Source of the DNA: Channallabes apus
Lineage: Eukaryota > Chordata > Actinopteri > Siluriformes > Clariidae
DNA length: 64,000 nucleotides
NCBI GenBank assembly: GCA_030522415.1
Contig: CM060107.1
Location: 55,440,104 to 55,504,103 of the forward strand
Reading direction: 5' to 3'
Below, piece by piece: positions 25,928-40,931 of this stretch. The stretch's first letter is position 1. Each line of letters starts with the position of its first letter. The translations under genes were made by a program, and so were the position numbers. Below the pieces are notes generated by a model that did no database searches, was not told where the DNA came from, and saw only the letters and a program-made list of their open reading frames with translations.

Positions 25928-28900
25928 TGTTACTTACAAATTTGGCTGAGCCGAGGTAGAAGAGCAGGTTATCTGCGGCGAGCGTCTTGACGTTGAGGAT
26001 GATGGTGTTGTAGCCGCCTTTCTTAATGTCCGGCCTGTAGGTGCGGATACAGTCTCCCCCAGAGGACACGGACACTTTGATCTGGGGGTCAAATGTCAGG
26101 AAGAATAATGTTAATCTACAGTATATACCCATATAATAAACGGAGCAACATCTTATTCATTTCTTAAATGACATTTTAAGGCTTGTAGTTTAGATGTAGT
26201 TTACGTATAGTTTAGATGTAGTTTAGATGTAGTTTACGTGTAGTTTAGATGTAGTTTAGATGTAGTTTAGATGTAGTTTAGATGTAGTTTACGTGTAGTT
26301 TAGGTGTAGTTTAGATGTAGTTTACGTGTATTTTAGATGTAGTTTAGATGTAGTTTAGATGTAGTTTACGTGTAGTTTAGGTGTAGTTTAGATGTAGTTT
26401 AGATGTAGTTTACGTGTAGTTTAGGTGTAGTTTAGATGTAGTTTAGATGTAGTTTATGTGTAGTTTAGATGTAGTTTAGATGTAGTTTACATGTAGTTTA
26501 GATGTAGTTTAGATGTAGTTTAGATGTAGTTTACGTGTAGTTTAGATGTAGTTTAGATGTAGTTTACGTGTAGTTTACGTGTAGTTTAGATGTAGTTTAG
26601 ATGTAGTTTAGATGTAGTTTACGTGTAGTTTAGGTGTAGTTTAGATGTAGTTTAGATGTAGTTTACGTGTAGTTTAGGTGTAGTTTAGATGTAGTTTAGA
26701 TGTAGTTTATGTGTAGTTTAGATGTAGTTTAGATGTAGTTTACATGTAGTTTAGATGTAGTTTAGATGTAGTTTGGGTGTAGTTTAGATGTAGTTGATTG
26801 TATTGGCTTATCTACTGTATATCAGCTATAGTAAACCTTTTGCTCAGTATAAACTCAGTAGAGCGAGACAAAACAATAATGTCTAGCTATTTATCTTAAA
26901 GTTTTGCATTTTGTTCAGGACCAATAATAAACATTAGCTATATTTTAATGGATACACGACCATCGTAACTCTGGTAGCTCGGTGGTTAAGGTTGCCACTG
27001 ATGGACACTTGAGTAAGGTCTAGGGGGGGCACAAATATGTACACTGCTGTTTTTGCATATGTGCTACACTAAATGATTCAGATCATCAAACTAAGTTTAG
27101 AATTACAAAAAGATACCCCAGGTAGGTATTTTTAAATGGTAAATGATAAAAAAATATAACTGTGCAAACCTGCCTGTCCTTTTGTGAAATATTAATCCCC
27201 TTATTTTGTGACAAATACCTTTCCACAGCACAGAACATACAGTAAATGTGGCATGGGATTAAAGTTTTAATTAAGTTTAATTTAATTAAAATGAAAGGGA
27301 AAACAAATAACCAAGTAATTAATACATACTGGGGCAAATTGTCCCTGAATTAAAATCCGTTTGCACAAACTGCAGCTAGTTTTTTTAAATAATTCTTTCT
27401 TTTTTTTTTTTTTATTCTAACTTCTAGCTCACTGTGAGTCTAAACACTGTAACGGATTTTTGAAGAGTAGATCATAAACATATACGTGCGAAAATGATAT
27501 CCGTATCAATTTTCATATTGATTCACAATAAAATGATTTCTTGCAACTTTCCTTTAATTCCTTTTACTACCACCGGCTTGCTACATCACACACACGTACT
27601 TTAGGTTAGCTAGCTGGACAATATGTGCTTCTCCCCCTGGTGGCCTGTGCTGGTAATACAGTGACAAGAGCACTTTCTTTTACTGTACTATAAATTCAGT
27701 TTTATAGACCAGATTTATAATCATGTAATACCACAAGAGATAGATCAGAATTTCTTATGAAGACTCACAGAGTTGGCCTGTTTGCGAGCCTGGTTAATGA
27801 GCTCTTTGATCTGCGAGATGTTTTTCCGTAGGTTGTCCTGCAGCTCGCGAATCGGCTTCAGCTTCTCCAACAGGCGCTCAGCCTCATCTTCCAGGTCCTT
27901 CACTTTAGCACCGGCTGCATGGACTTCACACACACACACACACACACACACATGTTGTAAATGTACATGAGCAGCTAGATATAAGGAACAAGGTGTGAAT
28001 ATATATAGTTTTTAAAAAGCAGAATAAAAAGAGAATAGATGGAATAAAAGAAAATTATACTGTTTTTACATTTTAAAAAGCGTACTCAGCTGAGGCTGTT
28101 AAGTGAAATCAAAGGCAGAGAAAATGACAGAAGTACAAGTGACCCCATGCCCAGAAATTACCACGTCCCTGTCAACTTCTTACATCATACCCAATGAAAT
28201 GTTTTTTTACACTCTGAATGTTAAACTTTACACCTTTAGACATTAATGCATTTTAAATTCATTCGTTATTTCTAAAAAAAAAGTTCTCTTGCACAAAACT
28301 CTCAAGTTCATGAACTTTTTATTCATATTTTTATAAATCTCTGTTTTAAATTCCATTTTAAAACATCTATACAGATACAATTGTATTTTTTACATTGTGA
28401 AAATAGAGATCACATTTATTCATTTGTTTATTTCAACACTGCGAAAAATATTGTCAATATACCTGTATAAATTATTATTAAACAAATCCTATATTATTTT
28501 TATTATTATTATTACACCCTGTATAATTTAATCATTTTATTGTTGAAAAAAATATATAAAAATTCTGGATATTTTCAGCAAAAAGTAAATAAAGAATAAA
28601 AATGAAAAACAAAACTTAAATTTACATAAAAAGTATATATTTTTATAAACATACAGTGAAAAAATATTTCTAAGAAATATCTTATAAATTAGTTATGGAT
28701 GCAAAAATAAATTATTTTTTTGTTTGTTTTTGGTGAATTTTTATATTTGGATATATAATAGAATTTTGTAAAAATATTTTGTAGGAAGGTTACAGATCGC
28801 CTGTATACAACTGTTTCAACTGTTTTAGGTACTGTATATTTTGCAACTTTAAAAAGTTATTAACTAAAGTTAACTTGCAAACAAACAAACAATTCTTGTC

Positions 28901-30893
28901 CTTTAAAGAAGAAATAATTACAGTGTGTTCTGTATATTCATCCATATTTAGTTTCAACATTCAAGTCATTTCTGCAGTGTGAAAACAGGTACATTTAACA
29001 ATTTAAGCTGATTTAAAGACAATTCTGTGAAAGTGGCATCACATTGCAATGCCTTCTGGGAAAGTTTGGATGCCTTTGACCTAACGCTGGAGAGTCGACA
29101 AGGACGTGTTAAAAACTAAAAAGCACTAAAAAGCAGCGTAAGTGTGTGCTAATGATTAGCATAATTTCAGCTAAAGTGCACACTGGGCTAGCATGTTTCA
29201 TGACTGCTGCTGAAAAATAAATAATAGAAATAACGAAAGGGAAGGACGACTGAAGCAATGAGCATGCGTCGGCGTGGACGGTGGAGGTTGAAGCATGCTG
29301 AAGCCATAGAAGAAGTGAAGAGAAACTGGAATACGTACTTATCGCTGTTGATGTTTGGTAACGTAAAATGTGGGAGGAGAAACAAAAGGATAAACATGTG
29401 ATTGTAAGACACATCGAGACACATCGAGACACTAGTAATCACACAAGATTTAAAGAAAGCAGGACAGCAATCAAGGACAGTTCTACAGTACATCATTAAA
29501 ATGCCGGAATTATTCTATAACTGAAATCTGAAGCAGCCGCCTGACAACAGTCCACTATAATTACTAATAGTCTAATAGAAAATAATGAATCCTGGAAATG
29601 ATTTAAATGAGATGCTGATGGACAAAATATCTGTTAAAAAAAACTTACATTTACAAGGTATTGGAACTTTAGCTAACCTTACAATAATGGCTAAAAATGA
29701 GGACATACTATTTTTCTCAGGGTCTTGGATGAGGTTGTTGGCTTTTTTGATGTCATCCTTCAGTTTGCTATAGTTGCGATTCAGCCCCATCAAGTTCTGG
29801 TTCATGTCTTTGAGCCGAGCCAGAACCTCATGCGCCGTGTCGTTAGCTTTGCCTGCTTTCTGTTTTGTGGCCTGGAGCTTAGCAGCCGTATCTGAGGTGA
29901 GAAAAAAATGGGTTTTACACAAACTTTACAGTACTGGAGATTGAACAAAATAAGAATTTGTGAAATGTTACATTATAATGGATTGTAGAAAAAAAAATAT
30001 TAGAGGAAGAAAGTGAGTTTTTTTTAAACTGTGACAACAATAATGCTTAATAATCTAAAGAGAATTAAAAAAAAAAATCTTAATAGGGAAAATTATTTAA
30101 AAAAAAGGTCTTGAGCTTAATAACCTCTAAACATCTTTACAGTAAACTTTACAGTTAAATATAAAATTGAATAAGGTTAATAAGATTTAGGGCATTATGA
30201 ATAAATTACCAAAGTTTGCTTCAGTAAAGAGTTTACAGAAACCTTACAGTGAATCAAAAACATGAAGAATTTAAAACTTAAGAATATCAACTTTACACCA
30301 AAATCCTTAAAATTAAAGTCTTGGGGAAAAAAAATAATAAAAAGTCTTTAAAGTCTTAAAACAATATTGGGTGATTTTTACACTGTATATGTTTACTAGA
30401 GAGTTTGTCAAAGTATTCTTATTTCAATGTACAATTAAGTAAAATTCATTCATCTTCTATACGGCTTAATCCTGTGTTCAGGGTCGCGGGGGACCTGGAG
30501 CCTATCCCAGGAGACTTCGGGCACTAGGCGGGGTACACCCTGGACAGGGTGCCAATCCATCGCAGGGCACACACACATACACACACTCACACACCCAATC
30601 ACACACTACGGGCAATTTAGGAACGCCAATTAGCCTAACCTGCATATCTTTGGACTGTGGGAGGAAACCGGAGTACCCGGAGGAAACCCACTCAATTAAG
30701 TAAAATCTTTATGAAAATCCCTAAACTGCTAACTTAATCTACAAATCTACTGTTCTTCACTTTAGATCTAAGTTGATAATTTACATGATACAGTTTATAC
30801 TTCCCGCCTACTGTATCCCAGGAGACTTACGGCATGAATCAGCACCCTGGACAGAGTTCCAGTCCATCGCAAGGCACACACACATATCACTCA

Positions 30894-30929
<36 letters not shown>

Positions 30930-31260
30930 TATATACATACAAACACACTACTGGCAATTTGGTAACACCACTTAACCTAATCTGCATGTCTTTGGACTGT
31001 GGGAGGAAACTGGAGGACCCTGAGGAATCTACAGTGTAGCATAATCTATATTATAGAAACTGAGAGCTCGTACACAAGCAGATTTTTATTTTATTATATA
31101 TTTATATATACAGTATGTTTTTGAGCATGTGTAGCTATAAATTTCTGAAAAGTAGTAAAACTTTTTACTGAGGCAAACATTAAAGAGTAGAGTGCATACA
31201 CAGCAGTATTTAATTAGGTGCGAATTGGGTAAACAGTGTTTAATTTCAAGACATATTTGT

Positions 31261-31296
<36 letters not shown>

Positions 31297-33505
31297 CGTT
31301 AGGGATAGCTCGGAGCATTGCCAAGTTTTCTTTCAGGCCCTTCAGCAGGTCTTTGTTCTTGGCATCGGCGCCTTTGAGCCGAAGCTGCAGAACTCCCAAA
31401 TTATCTCCGTTCTCTAAAGGGAGAAAATCATAAGAAAATAAGAAGTGAACTGCCAGATTCTTTGCTTGAGCCAGACAGCTGGAGCTGGAGCGACTGTTAG
31501 CGAGGGCACGGAAGGACTATTTTAACGTTCCGGGTGAAAACAAATAAAACAAATAAACCCTATGGGATGTCTAGGGGAGGAAGTATAGTACCAGAGGTTA
31601 GCATTCAATTTCATAACTGTTATTTGTGCGAAACCAACAAACAGTAAATGAGACAATTTATAATGAGAAATTCACAGCCGTCAAAATTGTACAAAATTCC
31701 TTATTTTTTCTAAGCTAACATAGATTTTCTTTTTTTTCTTTATTTTCTTAACTAAATTATCCAGCTAGACTTAAGCTACTATTTGAATGTTACAAATTTC
31801 TTGCTTAATTGTTAACTGATATTACACGTTGACTACATGAGCTGTGTAGTTAGCTCATGTAGTTAGCAATACATTGGTGCAGCAAATATTAGCAAATATA
31901 ATTAACACATTTACAACAATTTTTATGTTAAAAAGGAAACATAAAAACATACTTTCTGTGAATATTCCTGTCTCACAAGCTAATGCCAAACTCAAAACTA
32001 AATGACCTAGCTTGCCCAGTTGACTATGTGAGGTGTCCCAGATAGCACAGGTACGTCGCGGAGACGCCTGCTGAAGATCGTATCATCTGGTGAACATCGC
32101 ATTCATTTTTTTAATAGTCGTATTTTGATCGGATGTAGATCGCCTGTTCGAGCTGTTAATAATACATCGTCTTTACATCTATACGACGTCTATACGACGC
32201 ATCTTTATCATCCGAAATTTGCTGGTACTGTATGTGGACGGGAAGCTGCAGCATCAGCTATGACTTGAATGATTTAAGGGGAAATATGTGAGTTTTTTTT
32301 TTTTTACTTTAGTGGCGGAAACGAGCTTCCTTAGGTTTATTCAGAAGAACTACATGAAGAAAAAATATCTGATGTTAATTAAGTGTAATTGGGAAAAGAC
32401 TGGTTTATATTTATTAAATTATTGTAATTGTTTCTTTTAACTTACGGCTTCAGCTATGAGGAATCTAATCATTCAGTCTCCGACAGAATCTGATGCTGAA
32501 GAATTCATCAATGACTTCCTCTGCTTGGCCCCAGCGGGGATGTAATTTTTTGTTATTTGTTATGCATGCATGCAAAAGTGAAACAATATTGTTCTTTTTG
32601 CTGTTTACAGTGGCTTGCAAAAGTATTCGTCCCCCTTGAACTTTTCCACATGTTGTCACATTACAGCCACAAACATGAATCACTTTTACTGGAATTCCAG
32701 GTGAAAGACCAATACAAAGTGGTGTACACGCAAGAAGTGGAACGAAAATCATACATGATTCCAAACATTTTTTACAAATAAGTAACTGCAAAGTGGGGTG
32801 TGCGTAATTTACTTTGTCTAAGTTAACACAGCTTGTTGCAACTTTTTAAGGGCTAAATTAACCAACTAGACTTGAGCTACTGGTGTGATTTCAGAAATAG
32901 ATTGGGTAATTGTTGAGCGGTCGTTCAAACAAGAGGTAACACGGACAATTCTTTTTCACATTTTTGGCACACTGACTTATGAGATCGTGCTCACTGTGAC
33001 TGTCATCTACGCTGCCATCTGCTGGTGTTCTACAAAACTGCTTTTCACAAGCCATTTCAAAACCTAATGAAAATTTACCCAGTTAAACATAAACTAAGAT
33101 AAACATTTATCTCTAAACTTTTATGAATGCCTTTATATAATATTTGTACCTCTCACTGCGTTCTCGAGGTTCTTGGCCTCGTTCCACAGATGCTGGCTTT
33201 TCTGTGCCGAGCTCTTAGCCTCATCTTTCAGAGCGCCCTTCGGTCCCGTGGCCTTTACGGGGGAAAAACAGAGCTCATTGCATCGTCTTACACACTCACA
33301 TACAGTACACACACACACATACACATACACACACACACACACACGTGCTGACAAAAACCTGCTGCATAAATAGACTGAGGTAATTTAATTTTTACACAGA
33401 ATGATGGTCTGTGAATAAAAACCTGCTCTCCTGCTTCACATTAACATTCAGCTTGTTTAGCATATTCATTTTGTTTGGGTGCAATTGCAGTTTCATTTCC
33501 CTCCA

Positions 33506-33548
<43 letters not shown>

Positions 33549-33729
33549 CATTTCTCCTTTTGTATATTGCGTTTGGAGAGTCGCTTGGTTTTTAGATTTT
33601 TATGAGCCTCAGAATGGAGAAGGGGGAGAGAGAATAAATTTCATCTTTCTCTCCACCTCAGTGTGTGTATTACTGCTTGATTACCTTCTGAAGCATTTCT
33701 CCTTCTTTTCCATTTGCTTTTGCTCTTTT

Positions 33730-33795
<66 letters not shown>

Positions 33796-34200
33796 TGTGT
33801 GAGAGAGTGTGTGTGTGTGTGTGTGTGTGTATACGTTATACATTTTCGTCAGTAAATGTCATCCACAGGAACCTTTCCAGGAACGTTCCACCAGAGGAAC
33901 CAGAGCTGATTTCAGTTCCTTTGCTACTTTGCTATGAAGCCGGAACTTGTAGAGGCGGAGCTTGAAAAACTGGATGCTGATTGGTTGAACACAAACTTCG
34001 CTAACCAGCCAACCAGCCATTTAAACAGTTTTTTTTTTTTTTAGGAAGCTCAATACCTCTTGATATTTTTTCATGAGGACCAGGAATCAATTGGGGGCGG
34101 AGCTTATTACGCAGCTCTCTGATTGGTTGAAAATAACAAACCAACTTTTTAACAGTTTCATGTTAACCAAAGAAATAAAAACACATCACAAATCAGTGTC

Positions 34201-34251
<51 letters not shown>

Positions 34252-34390
34252 CAGCTGCACGGCCTCTGTAGCCGTAGCTTTCGCCTGCTTGGCCACTTTA
34301 TCCGCCTCGTCAATGTAGTTCTTGATGTTGCTGTAGGCGTTGAACGCGGCCGTGGCATTGAAGGAGAGGTTCTTAGCCTCGGCCAGGATG

Positions 34391-34431
<41 letters not shown>

Positions 34432-34525
34432 GAGATTACAGATTACTACACACTTTATGCCACACGGTGTATCAATGGTGTACGTATAGCATGTATTGGA
34501 TTTGAAGTTCTCTCTCTCTCACATG

Positions 34526-34566
<41 letters not shown>

Positions 34567-37500
34567 CACCTGTCCAGTATGGCGGCGGAGTCGTTGAGCT
34601 GTGCGGCATGGCTCTCGGCTCGCTGCAGCAGGTCTGGCAGCGTGTCGTCCTCCACGACGCGGGACAACTTGGACACTCTGTAGTCGAGCTGATCTTGCAG
34701 CGGTCCGATCTCGCGGTCCATCTCCTCCAGCTCCTACGACATCACACATTAAACACAGGATATCACAAGGAAATATCGAAATGAATAAAACCTACCATTG
34801 TAGGAAATCAAAACTAAATATGTAACAGGAGCGTGTTATGATGATGTCATCAAATAGCAGAGCCAATCAGGTTAGAGTATGCAGATCAGAACATCTGACA
34901 CCATTTTAATGCTTTGCAATGATCGATCCAAACTTAGCTAATAAAAATGTTTATGTGTGTGTGTGTGTGTGTGCGTGTGTGTTGACCTCTATGCCACGGT
35001 TGATGTTGTCTGAGAGAGCGTTCGCATCGTTCAGGATCTTCTCTCCATCCTCCAGGATTCCCTCTGTCTCCTTCTTCTGTCTATTATTCTCATTCCTTTT
35101 TCTCTGTCAAGGCAAGAGTGTGTGTGTGTGTGTGTGTGTGTTACAACCACAATTGTTACACAAAAGTGTGTATTTGTGTGTATGCGAACAGAACGTGCCT
35201 ACAGTAGATTCTCTAATCTAATCCGGTGAGGAACGAGTGATTATAGCTGCTTTAATGTGTATCCGTGGCTGTAACCATGGAAACCAGGTGTGAAACAGTA
35301 GTGTATGGTTGGCTAGGCCACTACAAACAACAACACAAGTGCAACAGAGTGAATGTGTTGTGTGTGTGTGTTGTGTGTGTGTGTGTGTGTTGTGTGTATA
35401 CCCTAAGCTCCTCCAGTCTGCGCAGGTTGTCGCTGTTCAGCGTGCGAGCGCGACCCGTCTCGCCCTGAGCCTGGTCCAGCAGCTCCTGAGCGCCGCGCAG
35501 TTTGTCGCCGTGGTGTCGCAGTTTGGCGTCGACTTCCTGCTGCAGCTCCTCGGATACGCGGTGAGGAGCCGCGAAGTTGCGCTGAATCTTCAACAGGAGA
35601 TCCTGAGCAGCCCTGTGGTGAGATGCCCAGTTAACCGTCACTCAGCATCAGTACCACATATACACACTCTCACACACACACTTCACTTCACAAGTTCACT
35701 TCTTTTTTTTTTTTTTAAGTATACAAATCAAATAAATACAGAAACTATATTGCCAAAAGTATTGGCTCGCCAGCCTTCACCTGAATATGAACTTGATTAA
35801 CATCCAATTACTCCATAGGGTTTAATATGATGTTGGCCACGCCCACGTTGCAGCTATAACAGCTTCAACTCTTCTGATTAGGATTTCCCCAAGGTTTAGG
35901 AGTGTGTTTATGGGAATTTATGACCATTCCTCCCGAATCGCATTTGTGAGGTCAGACGGTGCTGTTGGAGGAGAAGACCTGGCTCACAGTCTCCGCCTCT
36001 CCACCCTAATTTACCCCATTAGGGTCCCCTCTTGAGGTCAGGACTCTGTGCAGGACAGTCAAGTTCTTCCCCATCGAACTCGCTCACCCATGTCTTTACA
36101 TTTAGGCATTTGGCAGAAGCTCTTATCCAGAGCGACTTACATTTGTATCTCATTACACATCTGAGCAGTTGAGGGTTAAGGGCCTTGTTCAAGGACCCAA
36201 CAGTGGCAACTTGGTGGTTGTGGGGTTTGAACCTGGGATCTTCAGAACCGTAGTCCAATGCCTTAACCACTGAGCTACACCTGGCTCTTTATGGACCTCG
36301 CTTTGTGCACTGGTGCGCAGTCATGTTGGAACAGGAAGGGGCTGTCCCCAAAATGTTCACACAAAGTGACAGCATGAAAATGACTTGTGATGCTGAAGCA
36401 TTAAGAGTTCCTTTCACTGGAACTGAGGGGCTGAGCCCCAACTCCTGAAAAAAACATAAAAAATCATACCCTCCCCTTCACCAAACTTTACACTTGACAC
36501 AATGCAGTCAGACGAGTACCGTTCTCCTCGTCCTCCTGGTAAACATCACTCCAGAGAAGAGGTCTCCGCCGCAATTGTGTCCTGTGACGTCTGTTACACC
36601 ACTGAATCCGGTGCTTTGCTGCTTGGCCATGAAAACCCATTCCATGAAGCTCTCTACCTGCTGTTCCTGAGCTAATCTGAAGGCCACATGAAGGTCTGTA
36701 GCTGTTGACTCTTGAACTTTGAGTCTCAGCACCCACTGACCCCGCTCTGTTTTTACGTGGCCTCACATTTTGTGGTGGAGTTTCTGTCGTTCGCAATCGC
36801 TTCCACCTCCACTAACAGTTAACTGTGGAATATTTAGTAGTGAGGGAATTTCACAGCAGGCGGCGTCCTGTGACGGTACCACGCTGGAATTCACCGAGCT
36901 CCTGAGAGCGATCCGTTTTTCACAAATGTGTGCGGAAGCATTTGCACGCCTGCTTGATTTTATACACCTGTAAACAATGGAAGTTATTGCAACATCTAAA
37001 TTCAATTATGTGGATGGGGGAGTGAATATATTTGGCAATATAGTGTAGATCACCCATATCCACAAAAGGTCAAATAAAAAAATAATAAAAAATATCTATG
37101 AAAATAATTGAGAAACAATTTGCAATTCAAACATTAACAGTATCCAAGACAAATTAAGAAGAGGCGAAAAAAATTAAGAAATATATTAAAATAAGAAATA
37201 GATATGAAATATATGGAGAAAATAAACAACATAAATTCTTACATACATAAAAAGATTATAATAAATAAATGAATAAATGAATAAATAAATGAATAGAACG
37301 TCCAAAAATGAATCATAGTATATATTTCCTCATTTCTTTAAATCTATTAAAAGTACTAAACACAAACAAACCAAAAAAATAAATAAAAAAAAAAAGTTCA
37401 AAGATATATGAAAAATATTTTTAAATTAAAATTATAGAAAAAAATAACAGACATCCAGAAAACAAACGTAGGAATTTTTAAATAGGAAAAAATATGTAAT

Positions 37501-37568
37501 TTTAAATAATATAATACTATTATTATTATTATATTAATATTAATAATATTTTTATATATTTTTGCTTT

Positions 37569-37599
<31 letters not shown>

Positions 37600-37833
37600 G
37601 TGGAAGAAGAAGAAGAGTGAATCCATGTTATTTACTACACACCAGTAGAACTAGGATGATCGTGCATAAGTATTGGCACTCACTAACACATTATCTATTG
37701 GTTAGTGGGATGACAATGCGTTACACATTTACGAGATTTGGTTGCACCAGTAGGTGTCGCTGTTTGTGTTGCCTTGGTAACCTGGGGCGTTAATAAAGTG
37801 CACGCGTTACTACTGTGATATGATTAGAAGAGT

Positions 37834-37871
<38 letters not shown>

Positions 37872-38008
37872 GGCGCTGTTTAATGAGTTCATTAAGATTT
37901 TTACATAAGAACGAGAAGCTCGCTGCGTCCCAGTGGCGACTCGCTGAAGCACGAAATGCGACAGAGAGACAAAAGAGAAACGTAGCGATTACCACAATGA
38001 TGAGCATG

Positions 38009-38039
<31 letters not shown>

Positions 38040-38322
38040 CCACTCCCTCCACACCATCACATGACACAAACACTTCTGGGCTCAAAGGTTGAAAATAAAA
38101 ATAAGGACATTACTGTATATCAGCAGTGTGTGTGCATAAGTGTGTGTGTGTGTTACCTGAGTTCCTCCTGCACGGTGTGTGTGTGCGGGTGTGTAAGTTG
38201 GCGAGCACGGAGTTCGGCAATCATGGCCTTGATCTCGTTCTGCATCTCGTTCACACTCTTCTCCTTACCGTCGTCCCTCCGACCCAAAGTGGCATTGAGT
38301 TCCCGGGCCTTATCACGCAGAG

Positions 38323-38366
<44 letters not shown>

Positions 38367-40409
38367 GAAAACTCACACCACAAATAAACTGTAGCCAAAT
38401 TAACAAGAAGTATTTTTTCTTTAATATTCCTTCTTTTTCTATGAGACTTGTTTTTAATATGTTTTCCTCTTTCAGGTTGATTTAAAAGAAAAATCCAGAT
38501 CTTGTTTTGGCAGCTTTTTAATTAAACGAAATTAATTCAAAGTCTTTGAAATCAAAATCCAATCAGTTCAAAGCATTTAAAACGAAGAAGAATAAAAGGA
38601 GCTTTTAATTTGAATAGAAAGCATCAGAGTGAAATGGAAATGAATTAGAGGTATTTTTGCTGTTCTAAAGGGAAAAAAAAATGCAAAATGAGTTCAAAGT
38701 GAGAAATAACGATAAACTCATTAAAGTAAAGCAGCTAAAAATAAACACCTGCTGAAGTAGAACAGCAGAAATCAGCTACTGTTATGTCCAGGTTCCTTCC
38801 AGTCTGTCAGTCTCTCAGTATCATATTCATCACGTCTCTCAGTTTCTCATTGTATCAGTCTTTTTTCCCGTCTCAGAGTTTTCCAGTCTCCAAGTCTCTC
38901 AAACTCACAGACTCCTAGTCTCCCAATCTGTCTCTCATTCTCACGGTCCATCAGTCTCTCAGAAACTCAGTCTCCCAGTCTCCCAGTCCGTCTCCCAGTC
39001 TCCCAGTCCGTCTCCCAGTCCGTCTCTCAGTCTCCCAGTCCATCTCCCAGTCTCCCAGTCCGTCTCCCAGTCCGTCTCCCAGTCTCCCAGTCCGTCTCTC
39101 AGTCTCTCAGTCCGTCTCTCAGTCTCTCAGTCCGTCTCCCAGTCTCTCAGTCCGTCGCTCAGTCTCTCAGTCCATCTCCCAGTCTCCCAGTCTGTCTCCC
39201 AGTCTCCCAGTCCGTCTCTCAGTCTCTCAGTCCATCTCCCAGTCTCCCAGTCCGTCTCCCAGTCTCCCAGTCCGTCTCCCAGTCTGTCTCTCAGTCTCTC
39301 AGTCCGTCTCCCAGTCTCTCAGTCCGTCTCTCAGTCTCTCAGTCCGTCTCCCAGTCTCCCAGTCTCTCTCGCAGTCTCTCAGTCCGTTTCCCAGTCCGTC
39401 TCTCAGTCTCTCAGTCCGTCTCCCAGTCTCTCAGTCTCTCTCCCAGTCTCTCAGTCCGTCTCTCAGTCTCTCAGTCCGTCTCCCAGTCTCCCAGTCTCTC
39501 TCTCAGTCTCTCAGTCCGTCTCCCAGTCTCTCTCTCAGTCTCCCAGTCCGTCTCTCAGTCTCTCAGTCCGTCTCCCAGTCTTTCTCCCAGTCTCTCAGTC
39601 CGTCTCCCAGTCTCCCAGTCTCTCTCCCAGTCTCTCAGTCCGTCTCCCAGTCTCCCAGTCCGTCTCTCAGTCTCTCAGTCCGTCTCCCAGTCTCTCTCCC
39701 AGTCTCTCAGTCCATCTCCCAGTCTCCCAGTCTCTCTCCCAGTCTCTCAGTCCGTCTCCCAGTCTCCCAGTCCGTCTCTCAGTCTCTCAGTCCGTCTCCC
39801 AGTCTCCCATGCTCTCTCTCAGTCTCCCAGTCCGTCTCCCAGTCTCCCAGTATCTCTCTCAGTCTCCCAGTCCGTCTCCCAGTCTCCCAGTCCGTTTCTC
39901 AGTCTCCCAGTCCGTCTCTCAGTCTGTCTCCCAGTCTCCCAGTCCGTCTCTCAGTCTCCCAGTCCGTCTCTCAGTCTCTCAGTCCGTCTCCCAGTCTCCC
40001 AGTCCGTCTCTCAGTCTCCCAGTCCGTCTCTCAGTCTCTCAGTCCGTCTCCCAGTCTCCCAGTCCGTCTCTCAGTCTGTCACCTAATGTATCTGCTTCTC
40101 AATCTCGTCTCACAAACTATAAGCTACTTTAAGCTTATTTCTATGTTCATATCTTTAAAATAAAAATAGGGGTAGGGCGAGACAGGTCTGCTGTGGCTGG
40201 GGGCGGGGCTTATGTCTGATTGACAGGGGTCTGAAATGAAGAACATGGCCACACCAGTCACATGTAGGTCACATGTTGTCGCTTTAACGTCTATAAACGT
40301 CCTTAGACTCATTCAGACCTAAAGAATGATTTGTGTGTGTGTGTGTGTGTATATGTGAATGTTGTTCTCCTGCAACGAGTTTTTGCCAAAATGAGCGACT
40401 AGTTAAAAA

Positions 40410-40475
<66 letters not shown>

Positions 40476-40560
40476 CTATAAATGCAGCACCATCTGTCCC
40501 ACACATACGTCTTCATACAGAAACGCTTATTTATTCCTCTCTCTCTCTCTCCCTTTCTGT

Positions 40561-40595
<35 letters not shown>

Positions 40596-40858
40596 TACAT
40601 TTCAGAGCGTGAATTTTGATCCTGGTTTGATTACTCCGCCTTCGCTGGTCCTGGTTGCTTTTAATTAAGCGATAACACACACCAGTGTAGCCTTCATTAG
40701 CCATAGCAGCCTCTTCAATAAGCCCAGTACATGCGCGTACACACACACACACACACACACATATTACAAGACAACAAACACTATTAAGCTTAGCATCATG
40801 TAAAAAACGTATAAAATATGAAAGCTGTTCTCTGAACTAACTTTCTTTAACAATGTTC

Positions 40859-40931
<73 letters not shown>

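Noticed and set aside
32040..32430. A further DNA transposon (gatagcacaggtacgtcgcg start)
   Set aside because: It resembles a fish repeat, but I could not find matching ends or coding sequence, so no family is claimed.
37810..38085. Possible coiled-coil exon (KNLNELIKQRL)
   Set aside because: w18 to w19 already join in phase with continuous homology; adding this frame would break it, and it runs into a (CT)n array.
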